DNA of 64,000 bases, from assembly GCA_003342815.1 (NCBI GenBank), contig PTEX01000120.1:265214-329213 (forward strand), in the 5' to 3' direction. A model generated the notes under the pieces. That model was given only the letters and a program-made list of their open reading frames with translations. It made no database searches and was not told where the DNA came from. Positions 54,501 through 64,000 of this stretch are shown piece after piece (positions within the stretch are counted from its first letter, which is position 1; every line of letters begins with the position of its first letter). Both the position numbers and the translations under genes were made by a program. The DNA is from Eudromia elegans. Lineage: Eukaryota > Chordata > Aves > Tinamiformes > Tinamidae.

Positions 54501-55429
54501 CCTCATTGTGCAACCTTCAAGGCTTCTTCTGGATTACAAAATCTCAGAATACCATATACAAGCTTCATGCACGGGAGTGAACATCATGAAGCCCAAGAAA
54601 GGGCATTTGAAACACCAGAATGATTTTGCAGCAGAATAAGTTAGAAAATACGACTATGACCAGTGTAATAAAGTGTAATAAAGATTAATATTCAAAGGAG
54701 AAAGAAGCAGGTATCAACTAGTGAGTTCTGTGATAAAGAAAATTTCATGTAAAAACATTTTAGAATGACAAGATCTTGGAGAAAGAAAATTAAAGTATAT
54801 TTCAGAATTAAAATATTGGCATTCTAGTTAGTAAAAATATTTAAAATGTTTTCAGAACATTCTCAGAATCCAAAAGATTGGATTTGAAGACTGGCTACAT
54901 GCAACATGTTCAAACTGAAGCATTTTGATATCATTCAAAGTACAGTTGTAATTTGCACTGAAATGGATTTGCAGAAAGTCTTTTAATCATGTTTTCAATT
55001 TCCTTAACTCAAAATAATTAGTACTCTGAGTATGTGGTGCACATCCACAAGAAAAGAGCATCAGGGTATGCTTGCCTTCACCTGAGTAATTAATAAGCTC
55101 TCCAGACTGACTCACAAGCCACTGATGATGCTTTCAGGAAGTCTGGGGTATGGTTAGAAGAAGTAGGTAATAAAAGTGAAAGAATTCTTCCAGCACTTCA
55201 CTGATATAAAAGAAGTAGCTTCCTCCCTCAACATGTTTATTTACATTTAATAATTGGTGATTTAAAAACAGATATTATGCACTTAAGCACACTGGACCAA
55301 ACTTTTCTCTTAGCTCTTTCTACACAACCCCATCAATCCCAATGAAGACTTTTGATGCTGGGAAGAAAACAACTTTGTCTAAATCAGGTTTCGGAACTGT
55401 TCATCTCTAACTGTAGATCGAAGGGAAAA

Positions 55430-55910
55430 AGCATGGCGTGCTCGCAGTGCCCTTGGCGCGGTGTCTCAGCAGTGCCAAGCCCTGCTCTGCCCTGGGGCAC
55501 AGCGAGAGCCACTCGAGCATGGAGCAGGAGCTCCACTCTCTCCGTACCACTGTTCTTGGTGGGAACGGAGGCTCTGCTTCCACAGCCAGCCAAGGCAGCG
55601 TTTGCAAAGGAGCGAGCGGCTCCCTGAGCCCAGGGCCTTGCAGCAGCCTCGGGACATGACTGCGGCTGAGCTCCGGGCCCTCTCTTCACATAGCACCTGT
55701 GCAAGGCAAAGCTGCTGTTTCTGCACGCTCCTTGAGCGCATTGGGGCTGCAGCAGCTTCCCCTGCTGTCCTGGCAGTTCTGGACTTGGACCCCACTCAGC
55801 TGTACTCAGCTGCAGAGCAGCTCCTTGCCCAGCCCACCACAACTGCACGCCGCCAGCTCCAGGGCTGCTATGGACCGTCACTGACCGTGTGGGTGGATCT
55901 GTGATACGGA
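55430..55910. other. GC- and CpG-rich block inside the TRHR intron, identity unknown
   Basis: About 480 bp markedly richer in GC and CpG than its surroundings, with open frames of 109-165 codons overlapping on both strands. The peptides resemble nothing I recognise and the overlap of frames argues against coding. It lies about 120 bp before a CR1 fragment. It could be an intronic CpG island, an unrecognised repeat or an old retroposed piece; the sequence alone does not decide. Confidence 0.4.
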
Positions 55911-56030
55911 GCTCGGGTCAGATTTGTGACTCTTTTCTCCCTCTTCTTTTGGACTTGAATCAACACCTCTTTCCAGATAAACAAGTTGCAAATTCTCAGC
56001 TGTGCAATAATTAAAAAGTGGGTCCGGTGG

Positions 56031-56750
56031 CTGACACCCCAGAGGTCTGTGCTGCCATTCAGAGGGAGCTGGACAGGCAGGAGAGCTGGGCAGGGAGGAC
56101 CCTTCTGTTGTTCAGCAAAGGCAAGTGAGGGGCCTGCGCCAAGGAGGGATAATCCCAGGCTACAGGACAGGCTGGGGGTGACCTGCTGGAGAGCAGCTCT
56201 GCAGAGAAGGACCTGGGGGTCCCGGTACACAAATAGTAGACCACAAGACAGCCAGATACCCTTGCAGCTCAGAAGTCAACAGCATCCTGAGCTGCACTGA
56301 GCATTGATCTCCCCAGTACGAGAGAGACACGGAGCTGCTGGAGCGAGTCCAGCAAAGAGTCACAGCTACCATGTGATAGGAGACAAGTGGGGCTGCTCAG
56401 GCTGCAGAAGGCTGAGTAGAGATCTGAGTAGAGTGTGTGTAAACATGTGACAGGACGGCAGAAAGAAGAAAGAGACAAACTCTTCTCAGCGGTGCAGGAC
56501 AAGAGGCAACAGAAGCAAACTGAAATACAATAAATCCCATTCAACAGAAGAAAAAGCTCTTTTACTTGGAGGGTGGCCAAACACTGGAACATGTTTCCTG
56601 GAAAAGTCGTGCAGTCTCCATCTTAGAAATGGTCAAAACCTGACTGACTAAGTATGAACCTGAGCAGCCAGCTGGAGGTGACTGTGTTTTGAGCAGGGTT
56701 AGAACCAGACACTCTCCAGGGATAGCTTCCAATCCCAACTATTCCATGCA
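56031..56750 (+). mobile_element. CR1 LINE fragment with internal gaps, old
   Basis: About 720 bp reaching further 5' than the others. It begins near CTGTGCTGCCATTCAGAGGG and GAGCTGGACAGGCAGGAGAG, then has ATAATCCCAGGCTACAGGAC, GGAGAGCAGCTCTGCAGAGA and GGAGCTGCTGGAGCGAGTCC. The 3' part (GCAGTCTCCATC, CCAATCCCAACTATTCCATG) is weakly matching. Segments usual between these blocks are missing, so it carries at least two internal deletions. Divergence marks it as old. It is in sense orientation in the TRHR intron. Confidence 0.9.
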
Positions 56751-57013
56751 TGTTATCTGTAAAGAATCATTTAGCAAAAGTTAGGAGGAATTTATAATCA
56801 AGAGTTTTGTTCTTGCTCCAGAAAGCTTCTCTGAGTTAATCATTTATCAGAAATTTACAGATTTGTCATGGCACTAAGTGTCAATTTCACTAAGTTTGGC
56901 ATTGGTTTTGCTTTGCATTAAAGGTAACACAGAATAAAGCAGCTGCTTTTAAGTGTGTATGTTCCTGCCCAGCTTTGAGGACTACCTTTCTGCCTGTCTT
57001 TCTGCTCCTTCAG

Positions 57014-57493
57014 GTTACCAAGATGCTGGCTGTGGTGGTGATCCTGTTTGCATTTCTCTGGATGCCCTATCGAACACTGGTTGTTGTGAATTCCTTCCTC
57101 TCCAGCCCCTTCCAGGAAAATTGGTTCCTGTTATTTTGCAGAATCTGTATTTATTTAAATAGTGCCATCAATCCTGTGATTTACAATCTGATGTCCCAGA
57201 AATTCAGAGCAGCCTTTAGAAAACTCTGCAATTGCCAACAGAAGCGAGACAAGAAACCTGTCAGTTACAACGTGGCCCTAAATTACAACGCCGTCAAAGA
57301 ATCCGATCATTTCAGCACTGAACTAGAAGATATTACTGTCACCAACACCTATCTGTCCTCTGCAAAAATGTCCCTTGGTGATACATGCTTGTCCTCTGAG
57401 GTAACATTTTATGCATTTAAATATTTGGTGTGCATTTCTCAGGATCCAGGGTGTGCTCACGTGTGCCGGGATGTCTTCCAGCTTTCAGCTTAG
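57014..57493 (+). CDS. TRHR: Thyrotropin-releasing hormone receptor, coding exon B (read-through tail)
   Basis: This exon continues in phase 0 from residue 266 (VTKMLAVVV). TM6 is about 266-290 with a LWMPY motif at 280-284; TM7 is about 300-322 and ends in NPVIY (318-322). Tyr284 and Arg308 correspond to the mammalian TRH-contacting Tyr282 and Arg306. Cys337 and Cys339 match the palmitoylation pair after helix 8. The serine/threonine-rich tail ([25 protein letters not shown]) is conserved. At 57400 the codon GAG abuts GTAACA, a fair splice donor. Reading through gives VTFYAFKYL and a stop at 57491-57493, for 424 residues in total. Splicing there to 57955 gives 396 residues. The human protein is 398 residues and ends SEVSFSQS, as I recall it. 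The receptor identification is firm; which tail predominates is not known. Confidence 0.96.
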   Translation, partial: VTKMLAVVVILFAFLWMPYRTLVVVNSFLSSPFQENWFLLFCRICIYLNSAINPVIYNLMSQKFRAAFRKLCNCQQKRDKKPVSYNVALNYNAVKESDHFSTELEDITVTNTYLSSAKMSLGDTCLSSEVTFYAFKYLVCISQDPGCAHVCRDVFQLSA

Positions 57494-57954
57494 GGGATGA
57501 ACAGGGAAGGCTGATGATGCCCATGGATATACCGCTAAAGGGGGCAAGGTCACTGCACATTGAGAAGGGAGATTTGCCCCACCATGGGATGTGATGCTCT
57601 CAGAGCATCTTGCACCAAGTAGGGTATGGCTTGCAGGAGCTAGGAGGAAAATGGGGCAATTTTTGGTGCCTTCCTAGCACCCCCATGGCATTCACTAGCC
57701 TAGTGCCACCAAGTAGATGGCACCAAGGCCCCCCACCCCAGCCTGGCTTCAGACCCATTTCTGTTCTGCAGGGACAGAGCCAGTGTCCAGCACATCTCTC
57801 TAGCCCATCTCCCTTCTGAATGCTGGTGCATGTCTCTGTTTTCATGCTGCTCTTTATGCAGTGCTACTTCAATGCTGTTTGTAAGGCCACTTGCCTTAGG
57901 TCTTACAGTGTGCATGATCCACAGAGACATCTATGTTTTTCTTTCCTTTTGCAG
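57401..57954 (+). other. Optional TRHR intron at the C-terminal tail
   Basis: A 554-bp segment is bounded by GAG|GTAACA and a strong acceptor, a pyrimidine-rich TTTTTCTTTCCTTTTGCAG ending at 57954. If removed, Glu394 is followed by Gly-Ile-stop. If kept, 30 further residues are read. In rodents TRHR is known to vary by splicing in this part of the tail, which supports a real optional intron, but transcript evidence is needed to confirm it. Confidence 0.6.
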
Positions 57955-57963
57955 GGGATATGA
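57955..57963 (+). CDS. TRHR: TRHR alternative terminal coding segment (Gly-Ile-stop)
   Basis: GGG ATA TGA follows a strong acceptor and continues in phase 0 from the GAG donor at 57400. It yields a 396-residue receptor, close to the human 398. The rest of this exon would be 3' UTR. Support is limited to splice-site quality and the resulting length. Confidence 0.5.
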   Translation, partial: GI

Positions 57964-58540
57964 GGATGAAGGAAGATGCTTCTTTCTCCGTGTGCTTCAT
58001 CTCTCCCAACCTTCAGACTTTAGACCCACATTATGAGCTCGGTCATGTAAACCCACTGGATGCCCTGTTGCCGCAACCCTGCGTGAAGCGCAAAGCCTTT
58101 GCTGCTCATCAAACCACAGGAGCTGCCACGTGCCTCTCCACACTGCTCTGCTTCTCACGCCTGGGAGTGCGCGGGATGTGCTGCTGAGGCCACCCGAGCA
58201 CTTCAGCACACACCTGACCTTAATCAGGGGCTGGCTTCAGTGGGATATGCCAACACTCCCTGCACACTCACGGCAAACTGAGCCAGCCAGCCCAGGATGT
58301 GTCAGAGCCACGGAGTGGCTGTCTGGAGCAGAGCCACGAGTGCTGCCCTGGGGAAGGGGTGAGGCGAGGGCTGCTCTCGTGCCCACCATGCCCTGGCCAG
58401 GGAGTGTGCACAGGGCAGCGGGCAGCAGCTCTGCCGTCTACCACCACAACTACCCATCACTTGCTCTCACCATCCTGCAAATCCAGCCGCAGGCATCATA
58501 GCATTCTTCAATATATCAGATGCTAAAGAGCCTGCTCTTT

Positions 58541-58567
58541 GGTTTTTGTTTTTGTTTTTTTTTTTTA
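58541..58567. repeat. T-rich simple repeat
   Basis: GTTTTTGTTTTTG units run into a long T-run. On the complementary strand it is an A-rich tract, but no retroposon body is recognisable on either side. Confidence 0.75.
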
Positions 58568-59576
58568 CCTTTAACAACATGAGATAGAACATCCACGGTG
58601 ATGTTCAATTCACGGTGAGGAATAAAAAAAATTGAAAATCACTAGAAAGCTTTTTTAAAATTATCTTATAAGCAAGGCAGTTTATAGATGTGACACTTGA
58701 AACCTAAGTCTTCTCTAATACTGAATCCTTTCTGAACTTCACATAATGACACGTTTTATTGGAACAGACTTTTATATTTTACTAGTGAATTGTATCATGG
58801 TTCAATAGCAATTGTCTTTCAGGCTGCTGCAAGGGAGTTATAGCTTCAATGTAGACAGTGTCTAGGGAAATTCCAGGAAAATTCAGTGTAAAAAGTCAAT
58901 GTTTCTTCATTTTTCTACTCAAAGGGTACCCATTAAAATACTTCAGGGCATAAGAAGTGATTTTAAAAGTTTTCCAGCCAAATATACAGTTAGATAGGAA
59001 GAAAATACTGAGAAAGAACTACTTGCCTTTGTTAATTTTCTGAGTTTTTTTGCAGCATTTGATTTACATGACCACCTTTAACACTGTTTTTGATAATCTG
59101 GAACTAGAGACCAAAAAAGAAAAAAAAAAAAGTATTTAAAAGACAAATACCCAATAGCCCTCAGATGTAGATTTTGCTGGGAACCTATGACTGCTGCACC
59201 AGACCTCCATATGCCACATTCCCTGGATGGGAAAGAGGAATTGAAAGATCTGACTCCTGTCAAATCCATAAGCTTGCCTCTGCTTTAGAGATGACTAACA
59301 AGGTGGGAAGAGAATAGTGACAGCAGGAGATTTTTCACCAGCAGTATAGAAATGACATACTTGTTCAAGAAAGCCCTTTTTTTGACCTATCTTTTTACAT
59401 TTTGACATTGAAGAATATCCTGAAAGGCAAGGGAGCTGTCAGAGCAGCAGCTAGCGCAGACCCAGGTGCGCTGCCCCAGAAGCCAGCCCCACACTGACAG
59501 TATTGCAGATTTTTCCCTAAATCCTCTGCCTCCGAGGCAGCTCCCGAGATACAGACAGGGCAGGCTGAGGATTGGC

Positions 59577-59637
59577 AGCTCTTCCCCGCTTCCCACCACA
59601 TGCAACAAGATGTCGTGGTGGGAAGCGGGGAAGAGCT
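59577..59637. repeat. Perfect 23-bp inverted repeat with 15-nt loop
   Basis: The left arm 59577-59599 starts AGCTCTTCCCCGC; the right arm 59615-59637 is its exact reverse complement and starts GTGGTGGGAAGCG. Fifteen bases (59600-59614) separate them. The transcript of either strand would form a fully paired 23-bp stem. Pairing stops abruptly at both ends of the arms. A smaller near-palindrome (CTGCCTC, one base, GAGGCAG) lies at 59526-59540. Confidence 0.95.
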
Positions 59638-62240
59638 CTCTGAGAGGGAGCACCTGGCAAGGAGGTCTCATCACTGTAATAGCCTTTACTATGGCTTTGA
59701 ACAAACCTTTTCATCTGCCAGGGTAATGTGTTATTTCAGCTCTGTAGCATCTTATTGCTATTATTATGTCAAGATTCTAGGAGGATATCATAAGGAGACA
59801 TCAGAGAGAAGAACAGAAACCTGAATAAATTTCACTCCAAAACAACTGTCAGAGTGAAATAGAATCACCTGGGAAATCATTCACAGACACTTGGGTTTAC
59901 CTGCCTGAGGCACATTCAAGGTGCAGGCAAATTCCTCTGTGGGAGTTGATACTGGAAAGTGTAGGTCTGAGATCAGACCCGTTCCATTTTCAATCAGAAA
60001 ACAGCATTAAACACAGGCAGCAAGGCGGCATGAAGGAGGGCTGGACAGGTGTAAAAAAAAGTGTAATTCCCTCGTTCCCTCCAAATCCTGTTCCTTCATT
60101 GCTGTTTTGTCACTGACATGCCTGCTGAGATGTCGACCATCCCAGTTCCGTGCTCCTCATGGACCAGACTGCTGGCATCATCTCCGTGTTGGGAGCTAGA
60201 GCAGAGACGCCAATGTTGGGCCTCGAGCTGTTTTTGATGTTTTATGGGAAAGAGGAGAAATGAGGATTTTCTGCCGACTTAAATAAAAAATTATTTCTCT
60301 CTTGGGGAAATATGTATACTTCAAAAAATGGTATCAGTTAGACATATATCAAGATTCAGATTTCAGACTTTCTAAAGAGGTCACAGAACTTGGTCCTTTC
60401 CATACTTCAAAAGCTGCTTGCTTCTGCTCCCATAGTTCCTTTCTAAGATGTGCAAGTGAGATATTTGAGCCCATACTCTTAGTGAGCATTTAACAAAAGC
60501 TAAAGTTTATGTAGATGATTTTGTATGCCCCATTACTTGGGCAACAACAAAACTGGGAGGAATAGTTTTCATGATTTTTGAAAACAGAAATGATTATTCA
60601 TGCACAGAAAGCCTACACATACAAAACTGCAAATCTAACTTCAGGTGCTAGTTTGAAATCATAATTCAGTGTGACTATGTTCTTAGAGATATTATCCATA
60701 AAATACACTGTAATGTTATGCTAATTCCTACAGATACCACTGAGAAACTTTGCTAGATATTCATGCTGATGTGATTTTAGACCTAATTCTATGTCTATCC
60801 TTCTGTTTATAACAGCAACTCGCCTTTTTGTATCTAGAGGATGTAGATTAGATTTGTGGAGATACCTTTATTTAAAACCCTGTGTGATTGTAACTTTATT
60901 AATATCTCTATAATAAAATCTTTTCCGTGTTGTGGAAGTGACTGAATGTCAACACTGACTGCAGTAATATAACTATTTAACTTTATGTATTTATTTTGTA
61001 CATAGCCACTCTCTCTGAAACAGTCAGTTTAAAAGTGATGCCAGAATATTGAATATCAAATTGAAGTTCATGCCTATGTTTTCATGTAATGACTTTGATG
61101 CAAGAAGCTGGGTTCTTACTGCATTTTGTTTGGAGCTATATGCAATATATGACCTATATAGCCAGTGCTATAACATCTGGCTTTTGTAGCTAGTCTGTTT
61201 CCAGTGTGAAATTCTTAGATGTTACAGACTTTAGTGTTAGTAAATTGTGCTTTTGGGAAGAGTTAGGCATACTTAAAACACACTTTGGATGAAACCCGTG
61301 AAAATCCTCACTGGGCCAGAGTTATGGATGTAGCAAAAAAACTACAATATATTGTGGAAATTTGTATGAAGCTCCCATGGGACTAAATGGCACAAGTCAA
61401 ATGATATAGCTCCTACAAGCTTCACTTCAGAAGAAAAAATAGTATGTGATTTATCTAATTCCCCGACTGAAAGAATGGTGCTGGTTCAGGAGCTGCTGTT
61501 GTAGCTCCCACACTGCACAACACATGTGGGGACCAGGCACTTGGCCCTGGAAAGCAGACAAGTGTTTCTAGAGTGTCTTGTAAAAAGCTGTTATGCAAAA
61601 AAACATATCTGAGCTTCATCACTGTGGGAAAAAATACTGTTTCAAGAGTTCACAAAACTAAATCTTTATTTTAACTGTGTTGTACACGCCTATTTATTTA
61701 TCAACTAACCTACTATTGTGTATATGTTGAGTATTGTGTATTTGTAAGAAACTGCAGTGAAATTTCAAATTGATCTTTCAATATTTAGTTGTCTCTTCTT
61801 GAGACAGAACTGCTTCTATGACGTTTTGCTGTTTTCCGTAAGAGATTATTTCTTTCTGATTCTTTCATTACTAGTGAGATGCAGTGACGCAGTCAATGCA
61901 AGTGAGTTGGTTCAGCCTGATTCAGCTCTTTGTGGAGAAATTCACACAAACTACTGAACAAGAGATGATTTAGGAGGATTCTGGTTTTTTCCTAACCAGA
62001 GTGTTTCTGGACTCATTCTGTTATTACATACGGCTTGCAAAGTTGTTCATTAATATGATTGTGAAATCATTCAGTGCTGATTCAGAAAAATGTGTGATTA
62101 ACGTACTCCTACGTATAAGGAAAAAAAAGCATTTTTGTCCAAAAGAAACATTTTGTAGTTCTTTGATGCATACCACTGTAGAGATTAATTTGTGATGGAT
62201 TTTTGTTGCTACTCTAATAAAATATCAGGCAAGATAATTA

Positions 62241-62867
62241 TATTACAGCTTCTTTTTTTTTAGCAGGTACTTGAACACACAAGTTTTGTTTCCTCTGTAA
62301 TAGAAAGATGAAAAACAAGCAAGATTTGTTCAGTGAAGGAAAGGTGGCTGCCTACAGTCTAGTGGCTAGAATACTTAATTGGGAAGGGATTCATGTGAAA
62401 CTTGTCCCTGCTATAGAGATTTTTTATGCATTTTATATTAGACAGCATTAAACATAAAAGAATAAGCAATAGACTTAGCAGAGACCAGATGCCACTTTGC
62501 TCCTCACCACCAGTTTAATAATTTCCCCTACTCATTGGGCATTGCCTTATTGGCTTTGCTTTTTACATCACTTCTACTTGGACCCAGCCTCAGGATGACC
62601 AATGGAAACACTCAGTCTGCTCTGTTTTTCTTCCACTCTGTGCTTATGAAACTCATGCTCCTGAGCAGAATGAGATTCACATGGGCTGAATTCCCCACAG
62701 ATCAAACTAAGAAGCCAAACACCGTTCTCCCACTTCTAGGATAAGCACTCAGTCATTAGCCCCAAGGGTAGATTGCTCCCACTGGATCTTCCTGGCTACT
62801 GTGAATCTGGAGTGCTGGAAACCTCAGCCTTTCCATACATTGCACAAGAGACCTGGGTGCCCAGGTC
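62241..62867. other. Intergenic DNA, no gene recognised
   Basis: AT-rich sequence, slightly more GC-rich toward the CR1 fragment that follows. No coding frame or named repeat is recognised. Confidence 0.5.
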
Positions 62868-63100
62868 TGTAAATGGGGAGGAATAATCCCATGCACCAGC
62901 ACGGGCTGGGGGCCAGTCAGCTGGAGAGCAGCTCGGCAGAGAAGTTCCCAGGGGACAAGTTGACCACGAGTCATGATGTGCCCTCATGGCAACAGCACCC
63001 TGGGCTGCACCGGGGTGAGTGTTGCCAGTGGGTCAAGGGAGTTCATTTTCCCTCTGCTCTGGTAAGACACATCTGGAGGGCTGGGTCTGCACCTTTGTGA
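62868..63100 (+). mobile_element. CR1 LINE internal fragment lacking its 3' end
   Basis: The run AATGGGGAGGAATAATCCCA, then ACGGGCTGGGGGCCAGTC, GGAGAGCAGCTCGGCAGAGA, GACAAGTTGACCACGAG and GGGCTGCACC match the ORF2 C-terminal region of CR1, upstream of the usual tail. Matching fades near CATCTGGAGGGCTGGGTCTG, and no 3' UTR blocks or ATTCTRTG units follow. The element was cut by a later deletion or other rearrangement. Confidence 0.85.
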
Positions 63101-64000
63101 GCCATTTCCTCAGCTCCAACCCCAGGTACTGTTCAGCTCTGCTGACTGTCCTGATATACGAGGCTAGAAAAACACTTGCTCCTTTTGATAACATGCATAC
63201 AACTCACCTCCATGTCATCAAATAAAAGCCCAAAATTTCCTTATCCCTGTTATCCCTGTAATTAGGAATAAAGATGAAATAAAGTGTATTTCCCATCAGT
63301 GGCCCCTTGTAGCACTAATCAGTTGGCATCTTTTCAGTACTATGAAAAAGATTTAGAGGTCCACTGAAATCTAAAGTCTCCTATTTATATTAATAAAAAG
63401 TAAGTGTACATTTTTGAGTTTTAAAAGGAAAATTTAAAATACAACTTCTATATAAAGTTTGCATATTACCTCACTCAGGCATGACCTTTGGAAAACGTAT
63501 TTATAGCTCTGCTTTTTCTGCAAGATGAGCATTTTTATTTGAGAAGCTCTTCGACATAATATGCACATGAATTCATGTACATGGCTTGGGAATATCTGCT
63601 TTAATTATTAAGTTTTATAAGGCTGAAAATAAATGAAGCAAACCTTGCCAGTGACAGTTTTTGTCAAACAGGCACCAAAACCAACTTTAACAGTCACTTT
63701 TACCCAGTCAGACAGAATCTCTAAAAGCAAAATTTTAGAAGATTCTGCTATTTAGAAACACAATTGTCCCACTGAAACAATACTAACAGAGAAAAAAAAA
63801 GTGAAGTAATAATAATAAATAATAATTTAAAAGGAAAATTTTCCTTTTTGGTGCTTTATTTCCATTAGTGGTCTGCAGCAGGCTGGACAGTGATACCACC
63901 TAGTACCTAATGAGTGTAGAGAGTTTGTGTGACTTATTTTATGTGTTTCCACACACCCACACAAAGGCTTGTCCATACAAATGAATTTTCTTGAATAGTC
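63101..64000. other. Intergenic DNA, no gene recognised
   Basis: AT-rich sequence with an AATAATAAT low-complexity patch near 63807-63827, directly followed by a 20-bp perfect palindrome at 63829-63848 (AAAAGGAAAA and its complement, no spacer). No coding frame is convincing. Confidence 0.5.

Larger units (their letters stand above)
46569..57013 (+). other. TRHR intron between coding exons A and B
   Basis: A 10,445-bp phase-0 intron with donor CAG|GTAGGA and acceptor CTTTCTGCTCCTTCAG|GTT. The acceptor is preceded by a good pyrimidine tract. It holds three CR1 fragments, all in the gene's own direction, a GC-rich block at 55430-55910, and a short inverted repeat at 52966-52986 (9-bp arms, 3-nt loop). 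The rest is AT-rich; no additional exon of the receptor is needed or seen. Confidence 0.9.
57964..62240 (+). other. Region 3' of TRHR, possible long 3' UTR
   Basis: No coding frame is recognisable. Candidate poly(A) signals AATAAA lie at 58621, 59824, 60282, 60912 and 62216. The one at 60912 is followed by a GT-rich stretch (GTGTTGTGG at 60928), the best-formed cleavage signal. AT-rich ATTTA-type motifs occur near 60980 and 61690. A perfect inverted repeat at 59577-59637 is listed separately. The extent of the UTR cannot be fixed from sequence. Confidence 0.4.

Noticed and set aside
55384-55904. Open frames of 109-165 codons on both strands in the intronic GC-rich block
   Set aside because: Overlapping frames on both strands and no family resemblance indicate composition, not coding. 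The block itself is kept as a finding.
1-64000. Retroviral or other LTR element, CRISPR array, tRNA or rRNA gene
   Set aside because: No paired long terminal repeats, polymerase or capsid motifs, regularly spaced repeats or RNA gene signatures were seen by eye. Highly decayed copies could be missed without a database search.

Overview
The window is 64 kb of avian nuclear DNA. The bird assignment rests on at least eleven fragments of CR1, the dominant bird LINE, with typical 3' ends (a CCCTTCCAACC-like block followed by short ATTCTRTG repeats), and on one gene whose exons encode a bird/reptile-like thyrotropin-releasing hormone receptor. No bacterial features, CRISPR array, tRNA, rRNA or recognisable retrovirus were seen. 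I cannot name the species.

Layout. Bases 1 to about 45,000 are non-coding: AT-rich DNA with scattered CR1 fragments, microsatellites and one isolated CpG-rich block at about 5.2-5.5 kb that could be a promoter or first exon of an unidentified transcript. A second CpG-rich block at about 45.06-45.47 kb leads into the TRHR gene on the + strand. Coding exon A (45774-46568) carries the N-terminus, TM1-TM5 and nearly all of intracellular loop 3. A 10.4-kb phase-0 intron holds three sense-oriented CR1 copies and an unexplained GC-rich block at about 55.4-55.9 kb. Coding exon B (57014 onward) carries TM6, TM7 and the cytoplasmic tail. All residues expected for TRH binding, the extracellular disulfide, the ERY switch and NPxxY are present, so the receptor looks intact.

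The points most worth a second look concern TRHR itself and its flank. (1) The tail can end in two ways, by reading through an embedded splice donor (424 aa) or by splicing to a short exon that ends almost at once (396 aa). (2) A duplicated segment in the leader creates upstream ORFs and an in-frame upstream AUG that would add 14 residues. (3) A (CCT)n tract followed by CAG upstream of the start looks like a splice acceptor. (4) A perfect 23-bp inverted repeat with a 15-nt loop lies 3' of the gene. No previously undescribed multi-gene system is visible; most of the window is ordinary avian intergenic and intronic sequence.
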